64,000 nucleotides of DNA, from assembly GCA_046349775.1 (NCBI GenBank), contig JAXMBS010000008.1:1-64000 (forward strand). The letters run 5' to 3'. Below the pieces are notes generated by a model. That model worked only from the letters and a program-made list of their open reading frames with translations. It was not told the origin of the DNA and did not search any database. The translations under genes were made by a program, and so were the position numbers. The stretch's first letter is position 1; every line of letters starts with the position of its first letter. This DNA is from JAEUIG01 sp046349775 (GTDB lineage: Bacteria; Planctomycetota; Planctomycetia; Planctomycetales; Planctomycetaceae). Of this stretch, positions 7,648 to 16,027 are shown one piece after another.

Positions 7648-9441
7648 TTAAATGCGCTTTGAAAGACGTGCCGCCAGGCGCTGCAGTGCCGGGCTCACGT
7701 CCAGCTTGTCCAAATGCACATTGAGGATGCTGAACGCGTCGCGGTGTGCCAGTGCCGCCTGCATCGATTGCTTCAGATCCCCCATCGTGTGGACCTCGAA
7801 TCCCCATCCGCCGCCCAGCAGGTCCGGCAATCGGTGGTAGTTCCAGTTCTGGATGTCGTTGAACGGTCCCTCCTGCAGAAACCGCTCGGTCGTGTATCCC
7901 TTGTTGTTCAGCACGACCACGATCGGGTTCAGTTTGTGGCGCACCGCCGTCGACAGCTCCATCGACGTCATTTGGAAGGCCCCATCTCCGACGACCACCA
8001 GCGGGCGCAAGCCTTTGTTGGCAATCTGCACGCCGATCGCCGCCGGGATCGCGAATCCCATCGACGTGTAGTACGCCGGGCTGATGAACTCGGTGTGCTT
8101 ATGGATCGTCAGATCGGACGACCCGAACAGACAGTCTCCCACGTCCGCCACGACCACCATCTCGTCCTCGAGCACCTCGTCCAGGTACCCGAACAGGTTC
8201 GCGCTCGTCACCTTTTCGTTCGCTCCGAACGCCAGTCTCTTCCGTTCCGGTCGCTTCGGCAGCGCCACGGTCGGCTGGTAGCCAATCTTTGCCTTCGCCA
8301 GCCCCTCCACAAAATCACTCAGCAGGATGTCCTGGAAGTGATGATGCCCGATCCGCAGCTTCTCGCTGGTCGCATAGACGCACTTCGCCGGGTCGAGTCG
8401 CGCCGTGAAGATCCCCAGGTTGATGTCCGTCATGAACGTCCCGAGCAGCACCACGCAATCACTCGACTCCACATACTCAGTGACCTCCCGCCGCCCCATC
8501 GCCCCCTCATATACCCCCAGATACAAGGGATGCCGCTCGCTCACCACGCTCTTCCCCAGCAGAGTCGCGCACATCGGGATCCCGTGCGCCTCCGCCAGCT
8601 TCAGCACGGCCGACTGCAGGCCGAACCGGTGAATCTCGACTCCCGCAATGATCACCGGCCGCTCCGCCGAGTTGATCCGCACCGTCGCATCGTGCAGCGC
8701 CGCGTGCAGTGCGTCCTTGTTGCTGTGCCACTTAGTCGACAACGGATGATGCGCATAGAGGGCCGGCGCATCGACGCGGTCGCGCGGCAGTTCCAGGTAC
8801 ACCGGCCGCTTGAACCGCACCGCCGCCTCCAGGCAGCGATCGATCTCGCGGAACGCCGTCAGCGGATCGTCGAGCGTCGCCGTCGCCACGGTGATCTTCT
8901 GGAACACCTCATGCTGCGTGTTGAAGTCCCGCACCTTGTGATGCAGCAGTGGATCATTGATCCGCTCGCCGATCCCCGGCGCCCCGCTGATGACCACCAC
9001 CGGCGACTTCTCGGCAAACGCCCCGGCGATCGAATTGCACAGGCTCAGCCCTCCCACGCAATAGGTGACGCAGACGACCCCCAGCCCGTTGATTCGAGCA
9101 TAGGCGTCCGCCGCGTACCCGGCACAGTCCTCACGCGTCGCCCCGATCACTCGGATGGGGCTGTCCTGCAGCAGCCCGTAGAAGTGCAGCACGAAGTCCC
9201 CCGGAATGCCAAACGCATCCCGCACTCCGTAGTCCTGCAGCCGCTGGATCAGATAACCGCCGATCGTATGCGCGTGGCCGTTGTGAGCCGCGCCCCCGGC
9301 GACACCGGCCGCTGTGGCAGGTTTCCCACTCGCTGTGGCCGGTTTCACCGTGCTTGTGATCGGTCGCGCGGCCGAGCCACTGCCGTTTGCCCGAATCCCT
9401 TTTTTTGCCCGCTGGACCTTCGAAGCGCTTTTCCTGGCCAT
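7648..9441 (-). CDS. Thiamine diphosphate-dependent 2-keto acid decarboxylase (pyruvate/indolepyruvate decarboxylase-like)
   Basis: A 597-residue protein. Residues 1-55 are a Lys/Ala/Thr/Gly-rich extension without predicted fold. The PDC/IPDC core then follows: IGGYLIQRLQDYGVRDAFGI, and REDCAGYAADAYARINGLG with the conserved Glu that activates thiamine diphosphate. CVTYCVGGLSLCNSIAGAFA lies in the Pyr domain. The PP domain has VVGDGAFQMTSMELSTAVRH ending in VVVLNNKGYTTE, the GDG-(about 27 residues)-NN thiamine/Mg binding motif. The expected reaction is non-oxidative decarboxylation of a 2-keto acid to an aldehyde; pyruvate, phenylpyruvate and indolepyruvate cannot be told apart from sequence alone. 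The enzyme is cytoplasmic with an intact frame. It stands alone, with a glycosyltransferase upstream on the same strand. Confidence 0.88.
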   Translation of the reverse strand: MARKSASKVQRAKKGIRANGSGSAARPITSTVKPATASGKPATAAGVAGGAAHNGHAHTIGGYLIQRLQDYGVRDAFGIPGDFVLHFYGLLQDSPIRVIGATREDCAGYAADAYARINGLGVVCVTYCVGGLSLCNSIAGAFAEKSPVVVISGAPGIGERINDPLLHHKVRDFNTQHEVFQKITVATATLDDPLTAFREIDRCLEAAVRFKRPVYLELPRDRVDAPALYAHHPLSTKWHSNKDALHAALHDATVRINSAERPVIIAGVEIHRFGLQSAVLKLAEAHGIPMCATLLGKSVVSERHPLYLGVYEGAMGRREVTEYVESSDCVVLLGTFMTDINLGIFTARLDPAKCVYATSEKLRIGHHHFQDILLSDFVEGLAKAKIGYQPTVALPKRPERKRLAFGANEKVTSANLFGYLDEVLEDEMVVVADVGDCLFGSSDLTIHKHTEFISPAYYTSMGFAIPAAIGVQIANKGLRPLVVVGDGAFQMTSMELSTAVRHKLNPIVVVLNNKGYTTERFLQEGPFNDIQNWNYHRLPDLLGGGWGFEVHTMGDLKQSMQAALAHRDAFSILNVHLDKLDVSPALQRLAARLSKRI

Positions 9442-9469
9442 CGGCAGACTCTTTCGTTGGGCGGTTCCT

Positions 9470-10585
9470 TCAACCTCCCAATTCTACGGTCTGCACTGCT
9501 TCCCGACGACCTCTCAACCAATCCGCCTTCGACACGGATTCCTCAACAACATCATCAACTACATCATCGCTCTGCAGACTCTCGGCAAACGACTGTGGCA
9601 GCGTGAGCTCCGATGGCCCCTTCCACTGCTGACCCCACAGAGCGAGCTTGCCCGCCGACTGATATCCCACCGTGGCCGACAGCCACCCAAACGCCCGAAA
9701 ACCGCGCCGCGCAGCCCGGTTCGCACCGGCCGCACGCTCCGCCAGATCCAGACCCGCACGCGTCTCTGCCCGTAATCCGACCGCCGCGCAACTGCGGGCA
9801 GTGGCGAACACCCACCGCGTGAAGTGCACACGGTCGGGGGATTCGTCGGATACTCCCGCCCGTTCGGCATGCGCAAACACCATCTGCAGAAACCGCAGTC
9901 GTTCCCGCAATCGCACCGGATCCAGCCAGTTCGCCGACGACGTCTGCCGCATCTGCCCGTGATGGCGTTCGTCGCACATCCACTCCGGCACGTAAGCCAG
10001 CCTGGTTCCAAGCGCTCCCGCGCGAGCGTCGTATTCCCAGTCCTGCGACCATTTCAGATCGCTCCAAGGGCCCAGTGCATCACACACCGAGCGTCGCCAC
10101 AGCGGGCAGTTCGTGTCCCACCACCGATCCGCCAGGATTCGTGGAAACAGATACTCGCGGCGCACTTTCGAACCCTTGTATGGCTTCGTCGGCCGTTCCC
10201 CCGCTTGCGGATGCACGCAGATCCAGCCGTAACTGGCGCCGCACTCCGGTTGTTGTCGCAATGCCTGCACCTGCAGCTCGAACTTGCGCGGCCGCAGCAG
10301 GTCGTCGCTGTCCAGGTATTGAATGAACTCGCCGCGCGCGGCCAGACGCCCCATCTCGCGCGACGGACCCGGACCCGAGTTCGCCTTGCGCAGAAACACC
10401 ACTCGCTCGGCGTCCTGGCGCGCCAGCTCCTCCCCCACGCGCGGCGTCTCATCGGTCGAACCGTCATCGACGATGATCACTTCCACGTCACGATGAGTTT
10501 GCTCCAGCACGCTCGCTACGGCTTCGCGCAGCATCGCGGGACGGTTGAACACCGGAATAATCGTCGAAACCAGATTCGGAATCAT
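9470..10585 (-). CDS. Family 2 glycosyltransferase
   Basis: A 371-residue GT-A glycosyltransferase. The N-terminus LVSTIIPVFNRPAMLREAVA and VEVIIVDDGSTDETP are the nucleotide-sugar binding core of GT2. EFIQYLDSDDLLRP near residues 88-102 holds the DxD metal-binding motif, and WSQDWEYDARAG near residue 180 is in the position of the acceptor/ED region. The donor and acceptor are not predictable. Its start codon lies inside the 3' end of the polysaccharide deacetylase gene (98-base overlap as read; see that entry), so the two are probably translated together and act on the same cell-surface or exopolysaccharide glycan. Confidence 0.9.
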   Translation of the reverse strand: MIPNLVSTIIPVFNRPAMLREAVASVLEQTHRDVEVIIVDDGSTDETPRVGEELARQDAERVVFLRKANSGPGPSREMGRLAARGEFIQYLDSDDLLRPRKFELQVQALRQQPECGASYGWICVHPQAGERPTKPYKGSKVRREYLFPRILADRWWDTNCPLWRRSVCDALGPWSDLKWSQDWEYDARAGALGTRLAYVPEWMCDERHHGQMRQTSSANWLDPVRLRERLRFLQMVFAHAERAGVSDESPDRVHFTRWVFATARSCAAVGLRAETRAGLDLAERAAGANRAARRGFRAFGWLSATVGYQSAGKLALWGQQWKGPSELTLPQSFAESLQSDDVVDDVVEESVSKADWLRGRREAVQTVELGG

Positions 10586-11462
10586 GACTCTTCGCCGACA
10601 GAACCGCGCTCGACGACATGCCTGTCGACGAGCTGCAGTCGGGCCACAACCGGCGGACGCCTTCCAGCACGGTCTTCACGCACAGCGGGTGCCGATCTCC
10701 CAACCACGCGGCAAACTCTCGAAACACGGAAGCATCGCAATCCATGTGATGCCCTCCACCCACTCCATGAAACTGCAGAATCCCCCACGTCTGGCGGCTC
10801 ACGGCGGCCTCCACATGTCGCTGCAACTCCGACAGCTCCCAGCCTTCCACCGCCACACTCAACAGATTCGTCCGCTCCCACTGCGATGTCGGCGGGACAA
10901 CGGCCCCGCGCGACAACCCGCCGCCGCGCGCCGCCGGAAACAGCTCCCCCACGATCCGCGCATACGACTCTCGCGTTGAACCCACATCCAATTGGAATCG
11001 ATCCACCCACCCCGCCAGCCGAGTCCGGTCGAGATTCAACCGCCGCAGCGCCGCTCGCACCCACCCGCTATGACCCACGCACGGATTCGAGCACGGGTAA
11101 GCAAACGTCCGCTCCGGCTGCCCATCCACAGCCGACAGCATCTCGTTCGCAAACTCCAGCTCCATCCGCATCCGATCCAGCGAATAGTCGTCGATCGCAT
11201 TCCCCGGCTGCACCCACGCTTTCGACGACAACGCCGGATGGAACACGGTGTGATTCCCCAGCTCATGCCCGCTGAGCGCCGCAGCCCGCCATTCGTCCTG
11301 TCGTCGGACGAATCCCCGTGCCGACAATGGCACGTAGAACGTTCCGACCAGTCCGTTGGTGTCCAGGGCCGGCAGCACAACGTCGAGATGCTGATCAAGC
11401 GCATCGTCAAACGTCAGCGTGATCCACCCGGTCTCGTTCATAGCGCAGCTCGCTGCGGGCAA
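10488..11462 (-). CDS. Polysaccharide deacetylase family protein
   Basis: The frame gives 324 residues from 11462, or 317 from the internal Met at 11441, just before the catalytic core WITLTFDDALDQH (TFDD motif, metal-binding Asp). The second motif GHELGNHTVFHP matches the H(S/T)xxHP metal-binding box of the NodB/CE4 fold. The domain covers about residues 8-230, including 'QTWGILQFHGVGGG' near the end. The last 30 residues as read are low-complexity and overlap the GT2 start by 98 bases. In another frame the tail would end VERGSVGEES and stop at a TGA overlapping the GT2 start (ATGA). A small indel near 10600-10660 may therefore have displaced the true end. It probably deacetylates a surface polysaccharide together with the adjoining glycosyltransferase. 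Confidence 0.82.
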   Translation of the reverse strand: MPAASCAMNETGWITLTFDDALDQHLDVVLPALDTNGLVGTFYVPLSARGFVRRQDEWRAAALSGHELGNHTVFHPALSSKAWVQPGNAIDDYSLDRMRMELEFANEMLSAVDGQPERTFAYPCSNPCVGHSGWVRAALRRLNLDRTRLAGWVDRFQLDVGSTRESYARIVGELFPAARGGGLSRGAVVPPTSQWERTNLLSVAVEGWELSELQRHVEAAVSRQTWGILQFHGVGGGHHMDCDASVFREFAAWLGDRHPLCVKTVLEGVRRLWPDCSSSTGMSSSAVLSAKSHDSESGFDDYSGVQPSRDAARSRSERAGANSS

Positions 11463-12011
11463 CGCAGAGGAACTTCTTCCCCACCGGTGCGTTCACGCTG
11501 GCCTCCATCCACTGGCTCCTGCTGCAGCTGCGAAACATGGAACGTTCGCAGCGAATTGCCAGTACACGCGAACACGCACGGCCCGATCCAAGCCATGCAC
11601 TCGGAGAGAGAAGCTGCACTGCTTCCCGCCCTTGCAGTGTAAGTCCAGTTTCACAGCAGAAGCAACAGGTTTCGTGCAGACTCCGGCCCGGATCCGCGGA
11701 TTTCCAGCTTGCTGGGCAATGGAAACGGCATTGTTGGATGGCTGCGGATGGTCGATTGTTGAGAGTCGAGGGGGGAGACCTTCGGTCAGAAGAGGTGGCT
11801 CGGTCAGGAGACCGGCCACAACTGTTCGTCAGGCTGGCATTGCCAGGAATCGACAATAAGAATGGCTGCTCACCGCGGCGGCGTCTCTCGCGAGGCAGTT
11901 TCTGTCAATTCGTGATTCCTTGAGTGCACGACGCAACGGCTGACTCCGATCGCACGGCCTGGCCCGGCGATCAGTTTCGGTACTCACATCTCCGAGGTTG
12001 GGAGATTTCCA
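11463..12011. other. Intergenic region, no gene recognised
   Basis: About 550 bases between a minus-strand and a plus-strand gene, so it probably holds both promoters. No open frame has coding character and no strong hairpin with a T-tract was found. The run GGTTGGGAG just before 12012 could serve as a weak ribosome binding site. Confidence 0.5.
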
Positions 12012-12770
12012 ATGGGTGCTGTCGTTTTCGGTCAGCGGTTGTGCGGCCAGGTGGATCGCATTTCCGGACTCTGCTACGTGAGCACGCAGTTCTGGCACAT
12101 CGACTACGTGCCGCTGATCCCGTTGCGCAGCTACGTGATTGCCGAGGGCTCGGAGGATGGAGAAGGGGGATTTCGCGGCGTGCAAATCCGGATGAGTCCC
12201 AAGTCGGTGATCGCCGGATACCTGAGGGCGTGGCTGGCGGGTGTGGCGATCTTCGGCGGGATTATGGCGGTCTTCGCACTGTCGTCCTATTACACGCCGG
12301 GAGAGAAGGGTACAGGCTCGTTCCTTGCGGCGCTGGCGGCAGGAGCGACACTTGTTGCCGCCCTCTGGTACGTCTTTGCGACCCATTCTCGGCGGTTTGT
12401 GGTGGTCCAGCTGGCGTTACTCGCCGTGTCGGCTGCCGTCTATCACGACGTGCGAGCGGATCAGCAGGCAGCGCCTCCAGCGGTCAAGAACGCCCAGGTG
12501 GACCGCCTCGCGCAGCGCCGCCAGCGGGACGCGAAGTATGTCGACCTGCTGTTGATCGTCAACGGCGCGGTGATGCTGTACTCGCTCACGCGCTTGATGA
12601 CTCCGGTGTCATACGAGCGCGCGATTGAACTCGGGGCGGTGCTCGGCCTGCCGGAGGAAAAAGTTGCAGCGATCCTGCGCGGGCCAGACCTTGAGTCAAT
12701 GGTCGGTGTGCAGGCGGAGCGTGGAGCTGCGAGCGGACGGGAGCGCGGGGATTTCCAAGAGCCGATTTGA
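12012..12770 (+). CDS. Hypothetical membrane protein
   Basis: A 252-residue protein with no family that I recognise confidently. The N-terminal 40 residues (CYVSTQFWHIDYVPLIPLRS) are followed by VQIRMSPKSVIAGYLRAWLA. Three to four hydrophobic segments come next (AGVAIFGGIMAVFALSSYY, GSFLAALAAGATLVAALWYV, VVVQLALLAVSAAVYHDV, and a weaker one at LLLIVNGAVMLYSL). A soluble tail carries 'YERAIELGAVLGLPEEKVAA'. The N-terminal motif is shared by planctomycete and eukaryotic small membrane proteins of unknown role. The M48 protease gene starts 82 bases downstream on the same strand, so co-transcription is likely. Confidence 0.72.
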   Translation: MGAVVFGQRLCGQVDRISGLCYVSTQFWHIDYVPLIPLRSYVIAEGSEDGEGGFRGVQIRMSPKSVIAGYLRAWLAGVAIFGGIMAVFALSSYYTPGEKGTGSFLAALAAGATLVAALWYVFATHSRRFVVVQLALLAVSAAVYHDVRADQQAAPPAVKNAQVDRLAQRRQRDAKYVDLLLIVNGAVMLYSLTRLMTPVSYERAIELGAVLGLPEEKVAAILRGPDLESMVGVQAERGAASGRERGDFQEPI

Positions 12771-12851
12771 GATTTCTGAGTGCGGAAGCAGCGGTGTTGT
12801 ACTGTTCCGAGCATTCTGACTGCCACAATCACAGATGCGGGAGCGACACTG

Positions 12852-14696
12852 ATGAGCGACAAACGGAATTCGTTTACCAAATTCGGCTTCGTGAAGGCGT
12901 TTGTGCTGCCGGCGCTGCTGATCTTCCTGATTCCGGTGCTGTCGTTCGTTTTCTTCGTGCATGCGACGCACACGTTCAACAACCGGGTCCGGGAAGCGGT
13001 TCTGGCTCAGGTCCGGTCGGATCAAAGCCTGTCTGCGGAAGATCGTGAGAAGGCGATCGAGCTCTTCACCAATGTCCCGTTTTCGCGGCTGGTGCGGGAC
13101 GAGAACTTTGCCGAGATGGTCACGCCCGGCATGCGGCGGGACTTTGCGACGTTCCGGTGGATGATCCTGCTGTCGGCCTTGTCGATCGTCATGAGCGTGG
13201 GGGTGTTTTGCCTGACAGGGGTGTGCGTGCTGCTGTCGCTGCGTTCGGCGTTCGTGCAGTACCTGAGCCTGTCTGCCGGCTGGCACGTGCTGCGGATCTC
13301 CGGTGCGATCCAGACGGCGATCCAGGGAGTGCTCGTGGTGGCGCTGTCGTTCTGGGTGACGGCACTGTGGCTGGAAAGATTCTCGGTGAAGCTGATCTTT
13401 GTCGCTGGTCTCTTGGCCGTGCTGGCGTGCATCGCGGTGATATTTGCAATCTTCAAACGCATCAAAACCGAGTTCAACGTGGAAGGGGAGGTCCTCGGGA
13501 AAGATCAATCTCCAGCCGTGTGGGAGAAGCTGCTGGCGATCTGCGAAAAGGTCGGCACAGATCCGCCTGACCAGGTGATTGTCGGCATCGACAACAACTT
13601 TTTCGTCACCGAGCACCCGGTGACCGTGGGAGGCCAGACGTATCGCGGGCGGACGCTGTTCGTCAGCCTGGCGCTGCTCAAGGAATTGAAGGGAGCCGAA
13701 GCCGACGCCGTGCTGGCGCACGAAATGGCGCATTTCAGCGGGCAGGACACCGTGTACTCGCGCAAGATTTCGCCGCTCTTGAGCCGGTACCAGCATTACC
13801 TGGAGGCGTTGCATAGCGGCGGTATCACGCTGCCGATCTTCTACTACATGCTCTGTTTCCGGGCGCTGTACGAGGTGTCGCTGAGCCGGCTGTCGCGGAA
13901 GCGGGAGTTTCGGGCGGACCGGATCGCGGTCGAGACGACTTCTCCGAACGCGTTCGCGGGCGCCCTGCTGAAAATTGCGGCGTACGACAAGTATCGCAGC
14001 ACGGTCCAGGAAGAGCTGTTCAAGCAGGAGCAGGCGCTGGCGAATGCGAATATTTCCGAGCGGATCGAACAGGGATTCCCGCAGTATGCGACCGCGTTCG
14101 CTGCGGATACGGAGATCGGCGCCGTGTCCACGGCGCACCCGTTCGACACGCATCCGCCGCTCTCACAGCGTCTGGAGGCGATCGGCCACCGGCTGGATTC
14201 TGCCGAGACGGGTGTGTTGCTGACTGCTCGTGCGGACCAGGCGTGGTATCGACGCATCGATGGTGCGGAGGAGCTGGAGCGCCGGCAGTGGCACGACTTC
14301 GAAGAGAAGTTCCGCGCGTATCACGAGCAGACACTGCCGTTCCGGTTCCTGCCGGAGACGGATGAGGAGCGCGCGATCGTGCTGAAGTCGTTCCCGGAAG
14401 TGCAAATCCCGGGGAAGGAGGCGGTGCTGACGATCGACTACGAAAAGATCGCCTACGGGAACCAGTGGCCGGAGCCGGTGCTCTACCCGGAGATCAAGGA
14501 GCTCAACGTCAACGAGGGAGTGCTGTACATCAAGTACGAGCGCGGGAAGAAGCAGACGCACTCGATCAAGTTGAAGCTGTTCGACAAGCGAAAGCAGGAG
14601 GTGCTGGATACGATCAACCGGTACTACGGGAGGTATGTCGCGGCGCGGACGTCTCAGGAGCAGAAGCTGCGGCAGGCGGAGGTCGGGGCATCGTAA
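12852..14696 (+). CDS. Membrane-bound M48 family metalloprotease
   Basis: A 614-residue zinc protease. The start MSDKRNSFTKFGFVKAF at 12852 is preferred over an upstream in-frame Met because the hydrophobic N-terminus follows directly. Transmembrane segments lie near residues 15-37, 100-125, 150-172 and 178-200. VLAHEMAHFSGQDT near residue 290 is the HExxH zinc site, and SRKREFRADRIAV near residue 352 supplies the third zinc ligand (Glu) as in HtpX/Ste24 proteases. HPFDTHPPLSQRLEAIGHR closes the peptidase domain. The C-terminal 180 residues are an extension not typical of HtpX and contain a hydrophilic beta-rich domain. The protein is likely in the inner membrane and acts on misfolded membrane proteins, by analogy. 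Confidence 0.88.
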   Translation: MSDKRNSFTKFGFVKAFVLPALLIFLIPVLSFVFFVHATHTFNNRVREAVLAQVRSDQSLSAEDREKAIELFTNVPFSRLVRDENFAEMVTPGMRRDFATFRWMILLSALSIVMSVGVFCLTGVCVLLSLRSAFVQYLSLSAGWHVLRISGAIQTAIQGVLVVALSFWVTALWLERFSVKLIFVAGLLAVLACIAVIFAIFKRIKTEFNVEGEVLGKDQSPAVWEKLLAICEKVGTDPPDQVIVGIDNNFFVTEHPVTVGGQTYRGRTLFVSLALLKELKGAEADAVLAHEMAHFSGQDTVYSRKISPLLSRYQHYLEALHSGGITLPIFYYMLCFRALYEVSLSRLSRKREFRADRIAVETTSPNAFAGALLKIAAYDKYRSTVQEELFKQEQALANANISERIEQGFPQYATAFAADTEIGAVSTAHPFDTHPPLSQRLEAIGHRLDSAETGVLLTARADQAWYRRIDGAEELERRQWHDFEEKFRAYHEQTLPFRFLPETDEERAIVLKSFPEVQIPGKEAVLTIDYEKIAYGNQWPEPVLYPEIKELNVNEGVLYIKYERGKKQTHSIKLKLFDKRKQEVLDTINRYYGRYVAARTSQEQKLRQAEVGAS

Positions 14697-14795
14697 GCGG
14701 ATCAATCCGCCGCATTTGCTGGCGTTCTGCCAGCGGGAGCGCGACCGCCGATTACGCGAGAAAGCAAATCTTGGGTCGCCCGCGTCGCATTGCGA

Positions 14796-15764
14796 TCACG
14801 CCAGTTCGAGCATGCGCTGGATTGATTCGCGTCCGCGCTGGGCGACCACGAGCGGATCCTGCTTCCAGTGCTCGCGGTTGAACAGCTCCAGCGACAGGAC
14901 ACCGTTGAAGCCGCTGGCGCGGAGATTGGCGACGATTTCGCGGAGCGGCGCGTCGCCGTCGCCGGGATAGACGCGCTGGGCGTCGGTCAACTCGGCGCGG
15001 GGCGTCGCAGAGGGGTAGTCGTTGACGTGGAACACATGCACTGCGGCCCCGGAAAGCAGTTTCAGCCCGGCGAAGTCAGAACCGCCGCGACGGATGTGGT
15101 AAATATCCGGGAGGACGCAGGCGTCGGGATGCCCGCTTTCGACGGCGGCGAACACTGTTTCGCCGAGGCGTGAGAGGTTTTTTGAAAACCCCCAGACTTC
15201 GAGCTGCGGGACGACGCCGATTTCGCGGCCGACCTCCAGCGCAGCGCGGTATCGCTCAGCGACGACGAACAGATCGAGTTTCGGGTAGTCCGCGTTCGTT
15301 GCGCCGGCCGGAGGAGCGGCAATCCGCGTGCCGCCGAGCTGGTGGATGGTGTCCATGTCGCGGCGAAGTTGTTCCAGCCCGGCCTTGCGGGCGGCCTCGT
15401 CGTCGACGATCCAGTTGGCGAAGCCGATGGCACTTTCGATCGTCAGGCCGGCGTCGGAGATCTGCTTGCGAGCGTCGGCCAGAGAGCCGCCGGACTGGAC
15501 GAACTGCTCGATGTCGCGGAGCCAGGGTTCGATGGCGTTGTAACCGGCGGCGGCGGTGATCCGCACCTGTTCCGGCAGCGGCAGCATCTGGCCGCGAATG
15601 CAACTGGTGTTGAAACTGGTCCGCCACTGGGAGGGTACAGCAGGTGCGGCCGAGGCGACGTGCGCGGCGGCCGCCGCAGTGCCAACTGCGGCGACCGCTC
15701 CGAGCCACTCGCGCCTGGGGAGTTTACGGTCAGACAGCGGGCGCACAGCTTCACGTTCGTCCAT
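14796..15764 (-). CDS. Secreted sugar phosphate isomerase/epimerase (TIM barrel)
   Basis: A 322-residue protein with a Tat-like leader (LPRREWLGAVAAVGTAAAAA). The AP endonuclease 2/hydroxypyruvate-isomerase-like TIM barrel follows: VRITAAAGYNAIEPWLRDIE, VPQLEVWGFSKNLSRLGET with a metal-binding Glu, CVLPDIYHIRRGGSDFAGLK, VHVFHVNDYPS with a metal-binding His, and FNGVLSLELFNREHWKQDP. It is one of two related genes in the window (the other at 20311-21118, which lacks a leader). The leader implies export, common for this family in planctomycetes; the substrate is unknown. An upstream Met at 15845 exists but would place the Arg-Arg signal deep inside the protein, so 15764 is preferred. Confidence 0.85.
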   Translation of the reverse strand: MDEREAVRPLSDRKLPRREWLGAVAAVGTAAAAAHVASAAPAVPSQWRTSFNTSCIRGQMLPLPEQVRITAAAGYNAIEPWLRDIEQFVQSGGSLADARKQISDAGLTIESAIGFANWIVDDEAARKAGLEQLRRDMDTIHQLGGTRIAAPPAGATNADYPKLDLFVVAERYRAALEVGREIGVVPQLEVWGFSKNLSRLGETVFAAVESGHPDACVLPDIYHIRRGGSDFAGLKLLSGAAVHVFHVNDYPSATPRAELTDAQRVYPGDGDAPLREIVANLRASGFNGVLSLELFNREHWKQDPLVVAQRGRESIQRMLELA

Positions 15765-16027
15765 GGCGATACCTGCTCGGCAACTCAGGAGTCCGACAAA
15801 ATGATGCGTGCCGCAGCATACCCGGCGGCGACGGTCGGTTGCCACTTGTCCCTAAACCCTCGACCTTCGACCCTGAACACTCGACTCGCTTGCGTTCCCA
15901 TTGACACGGCGGCTTCGCCGCGGGACAAAACAGCATACGACGTTGCGGAGAACTCCGCAGAGCGTGCCGCGGTTCCTGCGGCCGCCGGCGTCGCCCCAGG
16001 GATTCTCAACCGGATGGAACTACTCCC

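Noticed and set aside
7714..9606. A 630-codon open frame on the plus strand antisense to the decarboxylase
   Set aside because: It is the high-GC shadow of the minus-strand enzyme; rich in Arg/His/Gln, with no domain motif, whereas the other strand has a complete thiamine-diphosphate enzyme.
12696..14153. A 485-codon minus-strand frame inside the M48 protease gene
   Set aside because: Composition typical of antisense to GC-rich coding sequence (Arg, His, Gln); the plus strand has HEMAH and membrane helices.
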